Under the pieces are notes generated by a model. It did no database searches. It was given only the letters and a program-made list of their open reading frames with translations, and was not told the DNA's origin. DNA of 64,000 bases from Arthrobacter zhaoxinii (GTDB lineage: Bacteria; Actinomycetota; Actinomycetes; Actinomycetales; Micrococcaceae): positions 62,001 to 126,000 of the forward strand of contig NZ_JANFLT010000005.1 in assembly GCF_024385505.1 (NCBI RefSeq), given 5' to 3'. Made by a program: the position numbers and the translations under genes. The number at the start of each line of letters is the position of its first letter. Positions within the stretch are counted from its first letter, which is position 1. This document shows positions 43,248-52,416 of the stretch, in pieces.

Positions 43248-44048
43248 ATGTGCGGAAGATACGTGATGGCCCGTTCCGTTGGTGACCTGGTCGCCGAAGC
43301 CGAGGCGGAGACGGACGCCAACCTGGAACTGCGGGCGTCCTGGAATGTGGCGCCGACGTCGGACGTCCCGGTGGTCCTGGAAAGGTTCGTTGAGGTGCCG
43401 GGGCGGGGACGCTCGCAGGTGCGCGAGATCCACGTTGCCCGGTGGGGTCTGGTGCCGGCGTGGGCACGGGATGCGTCCGTAGGCGTTCGGGCCTTCAATG
43501 CCCGCAGCGAAACCGTTCTGGAGAAACCGACGTTCCGTGAAGCGGTTCTCTCGCGCCGCTGCGCCGTGCCGGTGGACGGTTACTACGAATGGAAGGCGGG
43601 CCCCGGCAAGGTTCGCCGGCCGTTCTATGTTTCCCGTACCGACGGGTCCCCGATCTTCTTTGCCGGCCTGTATGAGTGGTGGCGGGATCCGGCGAAGGCA
43701 GAAGGCGACCCGGAGAGGTGGCTGCTCTCGACGTCGATCCTCACCGTGGCCGCGCCCCCGGCGGCGAGCGCCGAACCGGTGCTGCGCGAACTGGCCGAGC
43801 TGCATGACCGGCTGCCGCTGCCGCTGTCCCCGGACGCCATGGCTGCCTGGCTGGATCCGGCGCGGCGCGACGCTGGCACACTGGTGGCCCTGGCCACGGA
43901 GCAGGCCTACGCGGCGGCGGCGGACTGGATGCTGTCCGAAGCCCATCCGGCCGTCGGCAACGTGCGCAACGACGGCGAGTACCTGCTGCGGCCCGGCCCG
44001 GAGGACGTACAGGCCGCTGCGGTGCCGGTGGAGGACGTGCTGTTCTAG
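43248..44048 (+). CDS. SRAP (HMCES/YedK) family protein, second copy
   Basis: A 266-residue SRAP protein with the full active-site set: Cys2 (MCGRYVMAR), Asn84 (FNARSET), Glu114 (GYYEWK), the His in LHDRLP, and VGNVRNDGEYLL at the end. It shares the start MCGRYVMAR with the copy at 29427 but is about 32 residues longer. No LexA-type box is visible upstream. Role as for the first copy: shielding abasic sites by covalent attachment. It diverges from the mycoredoxin gene. Confidence 0.92.
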   Translation: MCGRYVMARSVGDLVAEAEAETDANLELRASWNVAPTSDVPVVLERFVEVPGRGRSQVREIHVARWGLVPAWARDASVGVRAFNARSETVLEKPTFREAVLSRRCAVPVDGYYEWKAGPGKVRRPFYVSRTDGSPIFFAGLYEWWRDPAKAEGDPERWLLSTSILTVAAPPAASAEPVLRELAELHDRLPLPLSPDAMAAWLDPARRDAGTLVALATEQAYAAAADWMLSEAHPAVGNVRNDGEYLLRPGPEDVQAAAVPVEDVLF

Positions 44049-44055
44049 CCGGAGC

Positions 44056-44523
44056 CTAAATCACTGCCAGGGTGACCCGGCCGGCGTCGTCCACTCTGAG
44101 TCCGGGGTTGAAGCAGACCTCCCAGCGCAGTCCGTCCGGGTCCGTGAAGTAACCGGAATAGCCGCCCCAGCTCATCTGCGTTCCGGGCGCGGTGATGATC
44201 CCGCCGGCACCGGCGGCGTTGGCCAGCACGGTGTCCACCTCGGCTGCGGAATCCACATTGTGGCCGAGGGTGACCGGGGCGTTGTGGAGTTCGCCCGCCG
44301 CGCCGGCTTCCGCGGCCAGATGGTCGCCCCGGAAGAAGGCCAGCAGCAGCCCGTGGTTGACCTGGAAGAAGATGACTTCGTCCGGCACATACTGCACCGC
44401 TTCCCAGCCCATGCGGGAAACGTAGAACGCGTAAGTTACTTCGAGGTCACGTACGCCTACGGTAACCACGGAAACAGAGGGATTCACGTCTTTGATCCTG
44501 CCATGAAGATGCTGATTGGCCAT
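44056..44523 (-). CDS. VOC-family protein
   Basis: A 155-residue glyoxalase-fold protein: SVVTVGVRDLEVTYAFYVSR and YSGYFTDPDGLRWEVCFNPG are the paired motifs. The His/Glu metal-ligand pattern is only partly clear. The end lies seven bases from the stop of the SRAP gene (convergent). The substrate is unknown. Confidence 0.87.
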   Translation of the reverse strand: MANQHLHGRIKDVNPSVSVVTVGVRDLEVTYAFYVSRMGWEAVQYVPDEVIFFQVNHGLLLAFFRGDHLAAEAGAAGELHNAPVTLGHNVDSAAEVDTVLANAAGAGGIITAPGTQMSWGGYSGYFTDPDGLRWEVCFNPGLRVDDAGRVTLAVI

Positions 44524-44577
44524 TACCCGGCCACCGGGTGTCCGGTGCGTCGGCCCGGTGATGGTTACTCTTAAGGC

Positions 44578-44916
44578 ATGGGAGCAGCTGAACAGAAATC
44601 CGGGTCGGGACAGTTAGACGACGTCCGGACGGCAATTGACGAAATTGATGAGGAAATTGTCGCGCTGATCTTTCGGCGGCAGCGGCTGGTCCGGGTCGCC
44701 GGGGGGCTGAAGGACAACGACGACGCCGTCCGCTCACCCAAGCGCATGGAGGAAGTCATTGCCCACGTCCGGCACGCGGCCGAAGAACAGGACGGCGACT
44801 GCAACGTGGTGGAACGCACGTACAAGGCCATGATTGAAGCCTTTATCGACTACGAGTTGAAGGTCCGCCACGAGATGGAGACCCAGCGCAAGCTGGACGC
44901 CTTCAGCCGCAGCTAG
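44578..44916 (+). CDS. Chorismate mutase, AroQ type
   Basis: A 112-residue AroQ-fold chorismate mutase, which converts chorismate to prephenate for Phe and Tyr synthesis. It shows VRTAIDEIDEEIVALIFRRQ, then RVAGGLKDNDDAVRSPKRME, with the usual Arg and Lys residues of the active site. TACTCT six bases before the ATG predicts a leaderless mRNA. It is a single-domain enzyme without a fused prephenate enzyme. Confidence 0.88.
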   Translation: MGAAEQKSGSGQLDDVRTAIDEIDEEIVALIFRRQRLVRVAGGLKDNDDAVRSPKRMEEVIAHVRHAAEEQDGDCNVVERTYKAMIEAFIDYELKVRHEMETQRKLDAFSRS

Positions 44917-44981
44917 CGACCAGGCACACCGCCCCCGAACCCTCGCTGGAGACGCGGCACGAATCGGGTAGGTTGTGGCGC

Positions 44982-45821
44982 ATGACACTTACCGTCGCTG
45001 ACCTGTTTCCCGAAGCTGAGGGAAGCGAGCGTGCCTGGATTCACCTCGGCTGGGGATCCCGGAAGGAAACCCCGGAACACGTGGCAGCCAGGATCCTTCC
45101 AACCCTGGAGCTGCTTCAGGACCGCTTCGGCGTGCCGTCAGTGCGGTGGCAGATCACGGTGGGGAAAACCTTCGACCTGCAAAAGGAACAGCCTGTTCCG
45201 CAGGATGCCGCAGCCCTCGCCGGGCTCATCGAAAGCCCCCGGCAGCGTGACCTGCCCGACGCCGACGTTTCCACCGGAACGCTGAAAGCCAGGTTCACCC
45301 TTTTCGGCGGAGCGGACCCCGAAAGCGGGAAGCTGTTCGAGTTTGAGGTCGAGGCCGGCTGCAGCGGTCCCTACATGCGCAATGAAATCACCCTGCGCCT
45401 GCCGGACGGGTTCGTCTTCGGAACCCCGGGGAAACTGGCCGCCTTGTTTCAGCGGCTGATCCGGATCTGGCAGCCGGAAACTGCCACTCTGGAGTCGAGG
45501 GAAACCTTGCGGGCTGTGCGGAAACGCCGTGACGAGCTGGGCGTCCGCAGGTCGGATCCCCGCCTCGGATACATGAACTGGTTCTCCCTGACGGGGTACG
45601 GACGGCCGCCTTTCCCCCTGAATGCCCGAGTCCGTGCTTTTCCCGACGGCACCCTGATCTGCGCTCAGAGCTGGAACGCCGGCTCGGTGGCGGATCTGTA
45701 TGCGGACCTGCAGGTCATGGGGATGATGCACGATATGCCGAAGGTCCAGGTGCTGGCACCGCCGCCCACTGATGATGAACAACCGCACACAGATTTGAAG
45801 GAGTACCGTGGGGGAAACTAA
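44982..45821 (+). CDS. Hypothetical protein, first gene of a three-gene operon
   Basis: A 279-residue soluble protein that I do not recognise. Visible segments are WIHLGWGSRKETPEHVAARI, a Trp/Gly-rich middle, and RLGYMNWFSLTGYGRP. It starts at ATG 44982 with TAGGTT seven bases upstream (leaderless). Its end overlaps the DUF2087-like gene by 14 bases, so it is co-translated with it, and that gene overlaps a tyrosine phosphatase gene. Confidence 0.72.
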   Translation: MTLTVADLFPEAEGSERAWIHLGWGSRKETPEHVAARILPTLELLQDRFGVPSVRWQITVGKTFDLQKEQPVPQDAAALAGLIESPRQRDLPDADVSTGTLKARFTLFGGADPESGKLFEFEVEAGCSGPYMRNEITLRLPDGFVFGTPGKLAALFQRLIRIWQPETATLESRETLRAVRKRRDELGVRRSDPRLGYMNWFSLTGYGRPPFPLNARVRAFPDGTLICAQSWNAGSVADLYADLQVMGMMHDMPKVQVLAPPPTDDEQPHTDLKEYRGGN

Positions 45822-46371
45822 CAAGTCGGAAGAGAACCGGTGGCGTCCGGTGGTGGCAGCGCTCGCACACCGGGGCCACCGGCATCTGTATGCCCGCGCC
45901 GTGCTGGCCCGCGACTGGGACACGCTGCATGAGGACCAGCTCACCGCCGAAGAGGCAAAATCCCTGGCCGTCCTGTGCCGTGCAGGCCTGTTGGAGACTC
46001 GGAAGGGCTGGATATTCTCCTCGGAAACCGTCTTGGAGGAGATGCTCGCCGCATCCGACCCGCGGGACACCACCGTGCAGCGCTTCTTCGTGAACGGCAA
46101 GGTCGAGACCTACCCTCGCAAGCGCGCCGACCGGCTGGAACTGCTGCATTTCCTGGCCGGGGAGGTCTTCGAACACGCCCGGCCGCCGGAGCCGGGACTG
46201 CGTCCGGTCCTGACGGAAAAGGAAGTCACCACCCGGCTGGCCGCCTTCACCGCAGACCCCGCTGCCATCCGCCGCTATCTGGTGGACGAAGGCATCGTGG
46301 CACGGGACGCCGCCGGCACCCAGTACTGGCTCATCCGTCCCCGTCCGGCGGAAGGAATGGAATTTGCCTAG
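45808..46371 (+). CDS. DUF2087-domain protein
   Basis: A 187-residue protein. Residues 1-85 include a winged-helix-like part (LTAEEAKSLAVLCRAGLLET), and the C-terminal half is a DUF2087 domain (RFFVNGKVETYPRKRADRLE, then LTEKEVTTRLAAFT and RRYLVDEGIVARD). GTG 45808 has AAGGAG seven bases upstream, inside the previous gene. DUF2087 is often found in putative regulators, so nucleic-acid binding is possible. Confidence 0.83.
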   Translation: MGETNKSEENRWRPVVAALAHRGHRHLYARAVLARDWDTLHEDQLTAEEAKSLAVLCRAGLLETRKGWIFSSETVLEEMLAASDPRDTTVQRFFVNGKVETYPRKRADRLELLHFLAGEVFEHARPPEPGLRPVLTEKEVTTRLAAFTADPAAIRRYLVDEGIVARDAAGTQYWLIRPRPAEGMEFA

Positions 46372-47128
46372 CTTCCCCGACGGCTTCACAGCAGTTGGCG
46401 CGGCTCCCGCCACTGTGGAGGGCCTAGTGAACTTCCGCGACCTGGGCGGCCGACGACGGCGCGACGGCACGCTCACGCCGCACGGGGTCTTCTTCCGCTC
46501 CGAAACGGTGGACCGGATCAGGCCCGGCGGCTGGGACACCCTGTATGCGCTGGGAGTGCGTACCGTCGTCGACCTCCGCCAGCCGCCCGAACGTGCACGG
46601 GACACCGCCGGCCGCCCGGACTGGCTCACCACGGTTCCCGTGGACCTGGACGGGGTGGCGGAGAATCCGGAATTCTGGGAGGGGTACTGGAACAACGGAC
46701 TGATGGGCACGCCGCTGTACTACCTGCCGCACCTGACCCGGCTGCCGGACCGGATGGGTACCGTGCTGCAGGCGCTCGCCGATGCCCCGCCCGGCGGGGT
46801 GCTCTTCCACTGCATGGCCGGCCGGGACCGCACCGGAATGACCGCGATGGTCCTACTCGCGGCAGTGGACGCGGAGCCGGAGGAGATCCGGGAGGACTAC
46901 TTCGAAACCGTCCGCAACGCGGACGCCTTCGCAGCAGCAACGGGACGGCCCAATCCGGAGGCAGAGAGCGAAAAACTCTGCGCCGGGCAGGGAACCAGCA
47001 TGGACGGTGCCTTCCGCGCGGCGGTGGAAGGCTTTTCGCTGCAGCGGCTTTTTGACGACGCCGGGCTGCCGGAAGCAGTCCGCACCGGCATCCGCACCTG
47101 GCGGGGAGCGGTTTTCGCCAAGCCTTAA
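46364..47128 (+). CDS. Tyrosine-protein phosphatase (IphP-type)
   Basis: A 254-residue phosphatase with the active-site loop HCMAGRDRTG: nucleophile Cys150 and Arg156 of the C-x5-R motif. VNFRDLGGRR near residue 22 is the typical IphP/PTP start. TTG 46364 is used, with GAAGGA seven bases upstream, inside the preceding gene, so it is translationally coupled. It may act on protein phosphotyrosine or on phosphoinositides. Confidence 0.92.
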   Translation: MPSFPDGFTAVGAAPATVEGLVNFRDLGGRRRRDGTLTPHGVFFRSETVDRIRPGGWDTLYALGVRTVVDLRQPPERARDTAGRPDWLTTVPVDLDGVAENPEFWEGYWNNGLMGTPLYYLPHLTRLPDRMGTVLQALADAPPGGVLFHCMAGRDRTGMTAMVLLAAVDAEPEEIREDYFETVRNADAFAAATGRPNPEAESEKLCAGQGTSMDGAFRAAVEGFSLQRLFDDAGLPEAVRTGIRTWRGAVFAKP

Positions 47129-47138
47129 CGCTGCTCTG

Positions 47139-48176
47139 CTACGTTCCCGCTTCGAGGATCGACACGATTGAGAAGAGGGTAAAGCAGACAGCTCCGAGCC
47201 CAACCAGCACGTGCGCGGGGACAAAGAACGCCGGGTCTGTGCCTGCGGCTTCAAAGAGGAACGCGGCGAAGAACAGACATGTCAGCGCTGTTCCGATGGG
47301 CATCAGCGGGATGCGGTTGGCCAGGGCAAACGTGCGGCGCCAGACGAGGGCGAGCAGCAGCACCTTCGACAGGATGCTGAAGCAGATCAGCCCGAGGCCG
47401 ATCAGCACACATCCCGGGGCCAGCCGATAGGGCTCGTGTGAGCTGATCAGCACGAATAGTCCGAGCAGCACATTGACCGTGCCCGCGGCGCCGACGAGCC
47501 AGGGCCAGGCGGAACGCTCGCCCTCGCTGAATTCGTTGCGCACCTGGCGCACGATGCTCGCGACCAGGGCGATCAGCGACGTGCAGATCGCGGACAGACC
47601 GATCAGGACATGGCCGGCAACGAATCCGGGAGTATCTCCGCGCACCAGCAGGCCGGCCGCAAGGGAGAAACCGACGACGGCGGCCGCAACCGGAACTGCG
47701 AGCAGCGCGGCGCCGACGGCGCGGGAGTGAGCACCTTCCGGCGGGCCGCCCTGAGGCTCGAGCAACTGTGCTGACCGGATGAGAGTGAATTTTGTGGACG
47801 CGGCCGCGACGGTGCTGACGCACGCGGCGACGAAGCCGATGCCGATCACCACGAAGCCCGCCGTGAGGTTCTCCGCGGTGTTGTCCCGGTTGGCCAGAAC
47901 GATGCCCCCGATGATGGCGGCGGCAGCAGCCGCGTAGCCGGAGAGCGGCAGGATAATCCCCCACACGCGCCCGTAGCGGTCGATGAGCTGCCGAATGATG
48001 GTGGCCGCCGTAGTGAACAGTGCGTAACAGATGGCGGTCAGCCCGACGTTGACGTGTCCGGCGACAAAGTGACTGGCATCGTTCCGCCCGGCCAGGACGT
48101 AGAGGCCGAAGGACAGACAGACAGCGCCCATCAGAAGCGGTATGGCGCGGAAAATGACGCTTACTGTACGGTTCAT
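47139..48176 (-). CDS. yhiM: YhiM-like inner membrane protein (DUF2776)
   Basis: A 345-residue polytopic membrane protein with about ten segments, homologous to E. coli YhiM along its length. FVAGHV occurs twice, at the start of repeated halves, and LLLALVWRRTFALANRIPLM and FTLFSIVSILEAG at the end closely match YhiM as remembered from E. coli. YhiM has been linked to acid and lysis-related stress in enterobacteria, but its mechanism is unknown. The gene is isolated and convergent with the phosphatase gene. Confidence 0.88.
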   Translation of the reverse strand: MNRTVSVIFRAIPLLMGAVCLSFGLYVLAGRNDASHFVAGHVNVGLTAICYALFTTAATIIRQLIDRYGRVWGIILPLSGYAAAAAAIIGGIVLANRDNTAENLTAGFVVIGIGFVAACVSTVAAASTKFTLIRSAQLLEPQGGPPEGAHSRAVGAALLAVPVAAAVVGFSLAAGLLVRGDTPGFVAGHVLIGLSAICTSLIALVASIVRQVRNEFSEGERSAWPWLVGAAGTVNVLLGLFVLISSHEPYRLAPGCVLIGLGLICFSILSKVLLLALVWRRTFALANRIPLMPIGTALTCLFFAAFLFEAAGTDPAFFVPAHVLVGLGAVCFTLFSIVSILEAGT

Positions 48177-48448
48177 GGCGCACCCCGCAGATGATCCCGT
48201 GCGGCGTCGACGTCATGGCCGGTCCGCGTTTACTGCCAGTCTGCGCCTGTCCTCCCCGCGGAACAACGCCGAGGCAGGGAGCAGCTCCTTGGGCCATGGA
48301 ACTTCGCGCCCTTCACAGCTCCGTCGCCGGCCGGCACCGGCGGCATGGGTGGCCCGCCTCCGACCGTTGACTTGGCAGGACGGTGGGCGTCGAATGGAAG
48401 TTCCAACCGGACTGCCCTCATCCGGCGGAAATTTCCAAGGAGGAGTGC
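48177..48448. other. Gene-poor gap between yhiM-like and exporter genes
   Basis: No credible gene, repeat or palindrome was found in these 272 bases. The bases just before 48449 hold AAGGAGGAG, the ribosome-binding site of the first exporter gene. Confidence 0.5.
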
Positions 48449-50131
48449 ATGGCCGATAGGTTTACTCCCCACGGAACCGCAGCAACCCATCCGATAGCCG
48501 GCATGGCCGGCGCCATGGGAGCGCCGGTCAATGCCGTCCCCCTGGTGGCCCATACCCCGCAGGCGCGGTCAACGCCTCCACCCGGCGGGGACAGTGCGCA
48601 GGGCCGCGCCGATGCGGGAGGCGGACACTCGCGGCGCCAGATCGCCGTCGTTTTCGCCGGACTGATGCTGGCGGTGCTTGTCTCCGCCCTGGACCAGACC
48701 ATTGTCTCCACCGCCCTGCCCACCATCGTGGGGGATCTGCAGGGTATGGACCACCTGTCCTGGGTGATCACCGCCTACCTGCTGACCTCCACCATCGGGC
48801 TGCCGATCTACGGGAAGCTCGGGGACCTGCTCGGGCGCAAGAACATCTTCATTTTCGCCATCGTGGTTTTCCTGGGCGGGTCCGCCCTGTCCGGGCAGGC
48901 ACACAGCATGACCGAGCTCATCACCTACCGGGCCATCCAGGGTGTGGGCGGCGGCGGACTCATCATCGGTGCCCAGGCCATTATCGGCGACATTGTGCCC
49001 GCCCGCGAGCGCGGCAGGTACATGGGCCTGATCGGGGCGGCGTTCGGCATCGCTTCCGTCAGCGGACCGCTGCTGGGCGGATACCTTACCGACTACTGGT
49101 CCTGGCGGTGGGTGTTCTACATCAACCTGCCCATCGGTGCGGTGGCGCTCGCGGTCATCATCACCGCCCTGCACCTGCCGCGGTCCGAACGCAAAGGGAT
49201 CCGGCTGGACTATGCCGGTGCCGCACTGCTTGCCGTCGGCAGCGCCGCCCTGGTGCTGCTGACCAGCTGGGGCGGCAACAACTACGCCTGGACCTCTCCC
49301 ACCATCCTCACGCTGGGAGCAGTGGCCGCCGTCGCCGTCGCACTCTTCATTCCGGTGGAACTGCGTGCGTCCGAACCGATACTTCCGCTGCGCCTTTTCG
49401 GGATCCGCAACTTCCTGATCTGCACACTGGTGGGGCTGGCGGTGGGGCTGGCCATGTTCGGGTCCATTGCCTACCTGCCGACCTTCCTGCAGATCGTCAA
49501 CGGAGCCAGTCCCACTATGTCCGGGCTGATGATGCTCCCCATGACGGCAGGGCTGCTCATCACCTCGATCGGGACGGGGCAGCTGATCTCCCGGACGGGC
49601 AAGTACAAGATTTATCCGATTCTCGGGTCCCTCACCATGATCGGCGGCCTGCTGCTGCTCTCGCGCATTTCCAGTACGACGCCGTACCTCCTCACCGCGC
49701 TCGGCATGTTCGTACTGGGGCTCGGGATCGGAGCACTGATGCAGAACGTGGTGCTGATTGTGCAGAACAGTGTCCCGGCCAAGGACATGGGCACCGGGGT
49801 CTCCACCGCCAATTACTTCCGGCAGATGGGCGGTTCCCTGGGGATTGCCCTCTTCGGCTCCCTGTTCATCCGGCGGCTGAACGACCAGCTGGCCTCCGCA
49901 CCGGCCGGAGCCGGTGACGCGGCGTCGGGCGGCGCCAATTCCATCAGTCCGGACAGCATCAGGGCGCTGCCTGCTCCGGCGCAGGACTTTATCAAATCCG
50001 CGTTCGGCGAGGCGCTGCCGCCGATCTTCCTGCTCGGGGTGCCGATCCTTGGGGCGGCCTTTGTCCTGACGCTGTTTCTTGTGCAGCAGCCGCTGTCCAG
50101 GACGGCGCGGGTGGATATGGACGCAGCGTAG
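48449..50131 (+). CDS. MFS multidrug exporter (DHA2/EmrB-QacA type), copy 1
   Basis: A 560-residue proton-driven exporter with about 14 membrane segments. Motif A is in [13 protein letters not shown], the DHA2 motif [18 protein letters not shown] is at residues about 75-92, and the antiporter motif C is near [19 protein letters not shown]. Its N-terminal 65 residues are low-complexity and cytosolic. ATG 48449 is preferred because AAGGAGGAG lies seven bases upstream. It is followed 30 bases later by a close paralogue, so both are probably in one operon. Substrates unknown. Confidence 0.92.
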   Translation: MADRFTPHGTAATHPIAGMAGAMGAPVNAVPLVAHTPQARSTPPPGGDSAQGRADAGGGHSRRQIAVVFAGLMLAVLVSALDQTIVSTALPTIVGDLQGMDHLSWVITAYLLTSTIGLPIYGKLGDLLGRKNIFIFAIVVFLGGSALSGQAHSMTELITYRAIQGVGGGGLIIGAQAIIGDIVPARERGRYMGLIGAAFGIASVSGPLLGGYLTDYWSWRWVFYINLPIGAVALAVIITALHLPRSERKGIRLDYAGAALLAVGSAALVLLTSWGGNNYAWTSPTILTLGAVAAVAVALFIPVELRASEPILPLRLFGIRNFLICTLVGLAVGLAMFGSIAYLPTFLQIVNGASPTMSGLMMLPMTAGLLITSIGTGQLISRTGKYKIYPILGSLTMIGGLLLLSRISSTTPYLLTALGMFVLGLGIGALMQNVVLIVQNSVPAKDMGTGVSTANYFRQMGGSLGIALFGSLFIRRLNDQLASAPAGAGDAASGGANSISPDSIRALPAPAQDFIKSAFGEALPPIFLLGVPILGAAFVLTLFLVQQPLSRTARVDMDAA

Positions 50132-50161
50132 GCCGGCAACCGAGAAGAGAAGAAACACGCT

Positions 50162-51766
50162 ATGTCCCACAGAGCAATAACGCCGCGCACCGCGGCACCC
50201 CCGGACCGCTCCGGGACCGCCCTGCCCAAGCATCGGGAGGAGACCGCCCCGGGCGAGGAACCGAAGCGGAACCTCGTGCCGGTCTTCACGGGACTGGTGC
50301 TTTCCGTGCTGCTGGCAGCCCTGGACCAAACCATCGTCGCTACCGCCCTGCCCACCATCGTGGGGGACCTGAACGGGTTGGAGCATCTGTCCTGGGTGGT
50401 CACCGCGTATATCCTGGCGGCCACCATCGGCCTGCCGGTATACGGCAAGCTCGGGGATCTGTTTGGCCGCAAAAGCATTTTCATTTTCGCAATCGCGGTG
50501 TTCCTCATCGGTTCGGTCCTGTCCGGACTGGCGCAGAATATGGGCCAGCTGATCGGTTTCCGTGCCCTGCAGGGCATCGGCGGCGGCGGGCTGATGATCG
50601 GGGCGCAGGCCATCCTCGGAGACCTGGTCTCCCCGCGGGAGCGCGGGAAGTACATGGGCCTGATCGGTGCGGCCTTCGGGCTGGCATCCGTCGGCGGCCC
50701 GCTGCTGGGCGGCTGGATCACCGATGCCTGGTCCTGGCGGTGGGTGTTCTACATCAACCTGCCCATCGGCGCCGTGGCGCTCGCCGTCGTCGTGTCCTCG
50801 CTGCACCTGCCCAAACCCCGGGGCAGGCGTCCGAAGCTGGACTACGCAGGCGCCGGGCTGCTCGCACTCGCGAGCGCCGCCCTGGTGATGCTGACCACCT
50901 GGGCCGGCACCACGTACGCCTGGTCCAGTCCCCGGATCCTTGCCCTGGCCGTGGTGACGCTGGCAGCCGGAGCGGTGTTTGTCCGGGTGGAGAAGCGGGC
51001 TCCGGAACCCATCCTGCCGCTGGGCCTGTTCCGCAGCCGGAATTTCCTGCTGCCGGTGCTGGTGGGCATCGCCGTCGGAATCGCGATGTTCTCCACCATC
51101 TCCTACCTGCCCACCTTCCTGCAGATGGTGAACCGGGCCACCGCCACGCAGTCGGGCCTGATGATGCTGCCCATGATGGGCGGGCTGCTGCTGACCTCCA
51201 TCGGCACAGGACAGCTGATTTCCCGCACCGGCCGGTACAAGATCTATCCGGTGCTGGGCTGCGCCGTGATCATTGCCGGGCTGGTGCTGCTCTCACGGAT
51301 CTCCGACACCACCGCCTACAGCTTCACTGCTCTTGGCATGCTGGTGATGGGACTCGGTCTGGGGATGCTGATGCAGAACCTGGTCCTGATTGTGCAGAAC
51401 AGCGTGCCGGGCAGGGACATGGGGGCGGCGATATCCGCAGCGAATTATTTCCGGCAGATCGGCGCTTCCTTCGGGATCGCACTGTTCGGGTCGATCTTCA
51501 TCCACCGGCTGGGCAATGAGATTGCAGCGGCGCCCCCGGGGGCCGGAGCTGGAATCGGCGGGGACATCAATTCGCTGAGCCCGGCCATGCTCCGCGGACT
51601 CCCCGCCCCGGTGCAGGACTTTATTGCTGCGGCCTTTGGGCACGCCCTGCCTCCCATTTTCCTGCTCAGCGTGCCCGTCATGGCAGTGGCCCTGGTGCTG
51701 TGCCTGTTCATCCGGGAAACGCCGTTGTCCACCACGTCCCGGGTTAGCGGAGAGGCGGACCGCTAA
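50162..51766 (+). CDS. MFS multidrug exporter (DHA2 type), copy 2
   Basis: A 534-residue paralogue of the protein just upstream, with the same DHA2 motif ([18 protein letters not shown]), motif A (GKLGDLFGRKSIF) and about 14 membrane segments. The two align without large gaps through the membrane domain and share a 41-base identical DNA block (within 49098-49140 and 50727-50770). The short, charged N-terminus differs. The pair may have arisen by tandem duplication. Confidence 0.92.
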   Translation: MSHRAITPRTAAPPDRSGTALPKHREETAPGEEPKRNLVPVFTGLVLSVLLAALDQTIVATALPTIVGDLNGLEHLSWVVTAYILAATIGLPVYGKLGDLFGRKSIFIFAIAVFLIGSVLSGLAQNMGQLIGFRALQGIGGGGLMIGAQAILGDLVSPRERGKYMGLIGAAFGLASVGGPLLGGWITDAWSWRWVFYINLPIGAVALAVVVSSLHLPKPRGRRPKLDYAGAGLLALASAALVMLTTWAGTTYAWSSPRILALAVVTLAAGAVFVRVEKRAPEPILPLGLFRSRNFLLPVLVGIAVGIAMFSTISYLPTFLQMVNRATATQSGLMMLPMMGGLLLTSIGTGQLISRTGRYKIYPVLGCAVIIAGLVLLSRISDTTAYSFTALGMLVMGLGLGMLMQNLVLIVQNSVPGRDMGAAISAANYFRQIGASFGIALFGSIFIHRLGNEIAAAPPGAGAGIGGDINSLSPAMLRGLPAPVQDFIAAAFGHALPPIFLLSVPVMAVALVLCLFIRETPLSTTSRVSGEADR

Positions 51767-51775
51767 GCAGCTGCC

Positions 51776-52105
51776 CTACGGCCGGTAGGTGGCAAGGATG
51801 GCGAACCCCACGATGGCGAACCCCAGAACCACTGCCTGATAGAGCAGGGACGGGATGATGAACATGGCTGTGGCGAGCCACCCGTCGCCCCTGACCATTG
51901 CCGCAATGAAGCCGATCACCGCAATGCCGACGGCGGCGAGTCCCGGATATGCGAGGAAGCCGAACATCAGGTTCGAAAGCGGAGAAATCAGGAAAAGCGC
52001 ATACCCCAGAACAACAGCTAGCATGCCGGCAATCCCCAGGCCGCCAATGCGGCGGGAAGTTTGCAGGTGTGCGGGTGCCCGCGGTGTGTTTCGGTCAATA
52101 GCCAC
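51776..52105 (-). CDS. Small hypothetical membrane protein
   Basis: A 109-residue protein with three predicted membrane segments (about residues 22-42, 48-70 and 78-105). No family is recognised. It is convergent with the second exporter gene, nine bases apart. Confidence 0.65.
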   Translation of the reverse strand: MAIDRNTPRAPAHLQTSRRIGGLGIAGMLAVVLGYALFLISPLSNLMFGFLAYPGLAAVGIAVIGFIAAMVRGDGWLATAMFIIPSLLYQAVVLGFAIVGFAILATYRP

Positions 52106-52314
52106 GCTCCGGCCCCCATCCGATGAAAAGTACCCGGATCAGGGCTTCCTGCCCTGGATCCGGTGTGTCTGGGAACAGTGTGCCCCATATGTGGGCAGGT
52201 ATTCCTGCAGCGGCGCTTCCGGATACTGCCGGGCGGGGCGGCAGGGCCTCCGCCGCATCCGTCCCTGTGTGGTGTTGTTTGTCCCCGGCTGGTCGTACAC
52301 TGGTGGCGGAGCTG

Positions 52315-52332
52315 TTCGAACATATGTTCGAA
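52315..52332. promoter_or_regulatory. LexA (SOS) box of the dnaE2 unit
   Basis: TTCGAACATATGTTCGAA is a perfect 18-base palindrome that contains the full actinobacterial LexA consensus. A -10-like TACACT at 52296-52301 lies just upstream, so LexA bound here would block early transcription. Confidence 0.88.
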
Positions 52333-52416
52333 TTAGTTGCCTATTGATAACCAAGGGATAACCAGTGGGAAAGGCGCAGGCGGTGCGCCTGTGTACCGGG
52401 GCCGGGAGGAAGCTGA

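Noticed and set aside
48569-50806. A 745-codon open frame opposite the two exporter genes
   Set aside because: It mirrors the exporter genes codon for codon, is rich in His, Gln, Gly and Asp, and has no domain. High GC content commonly produces such antisense frames.
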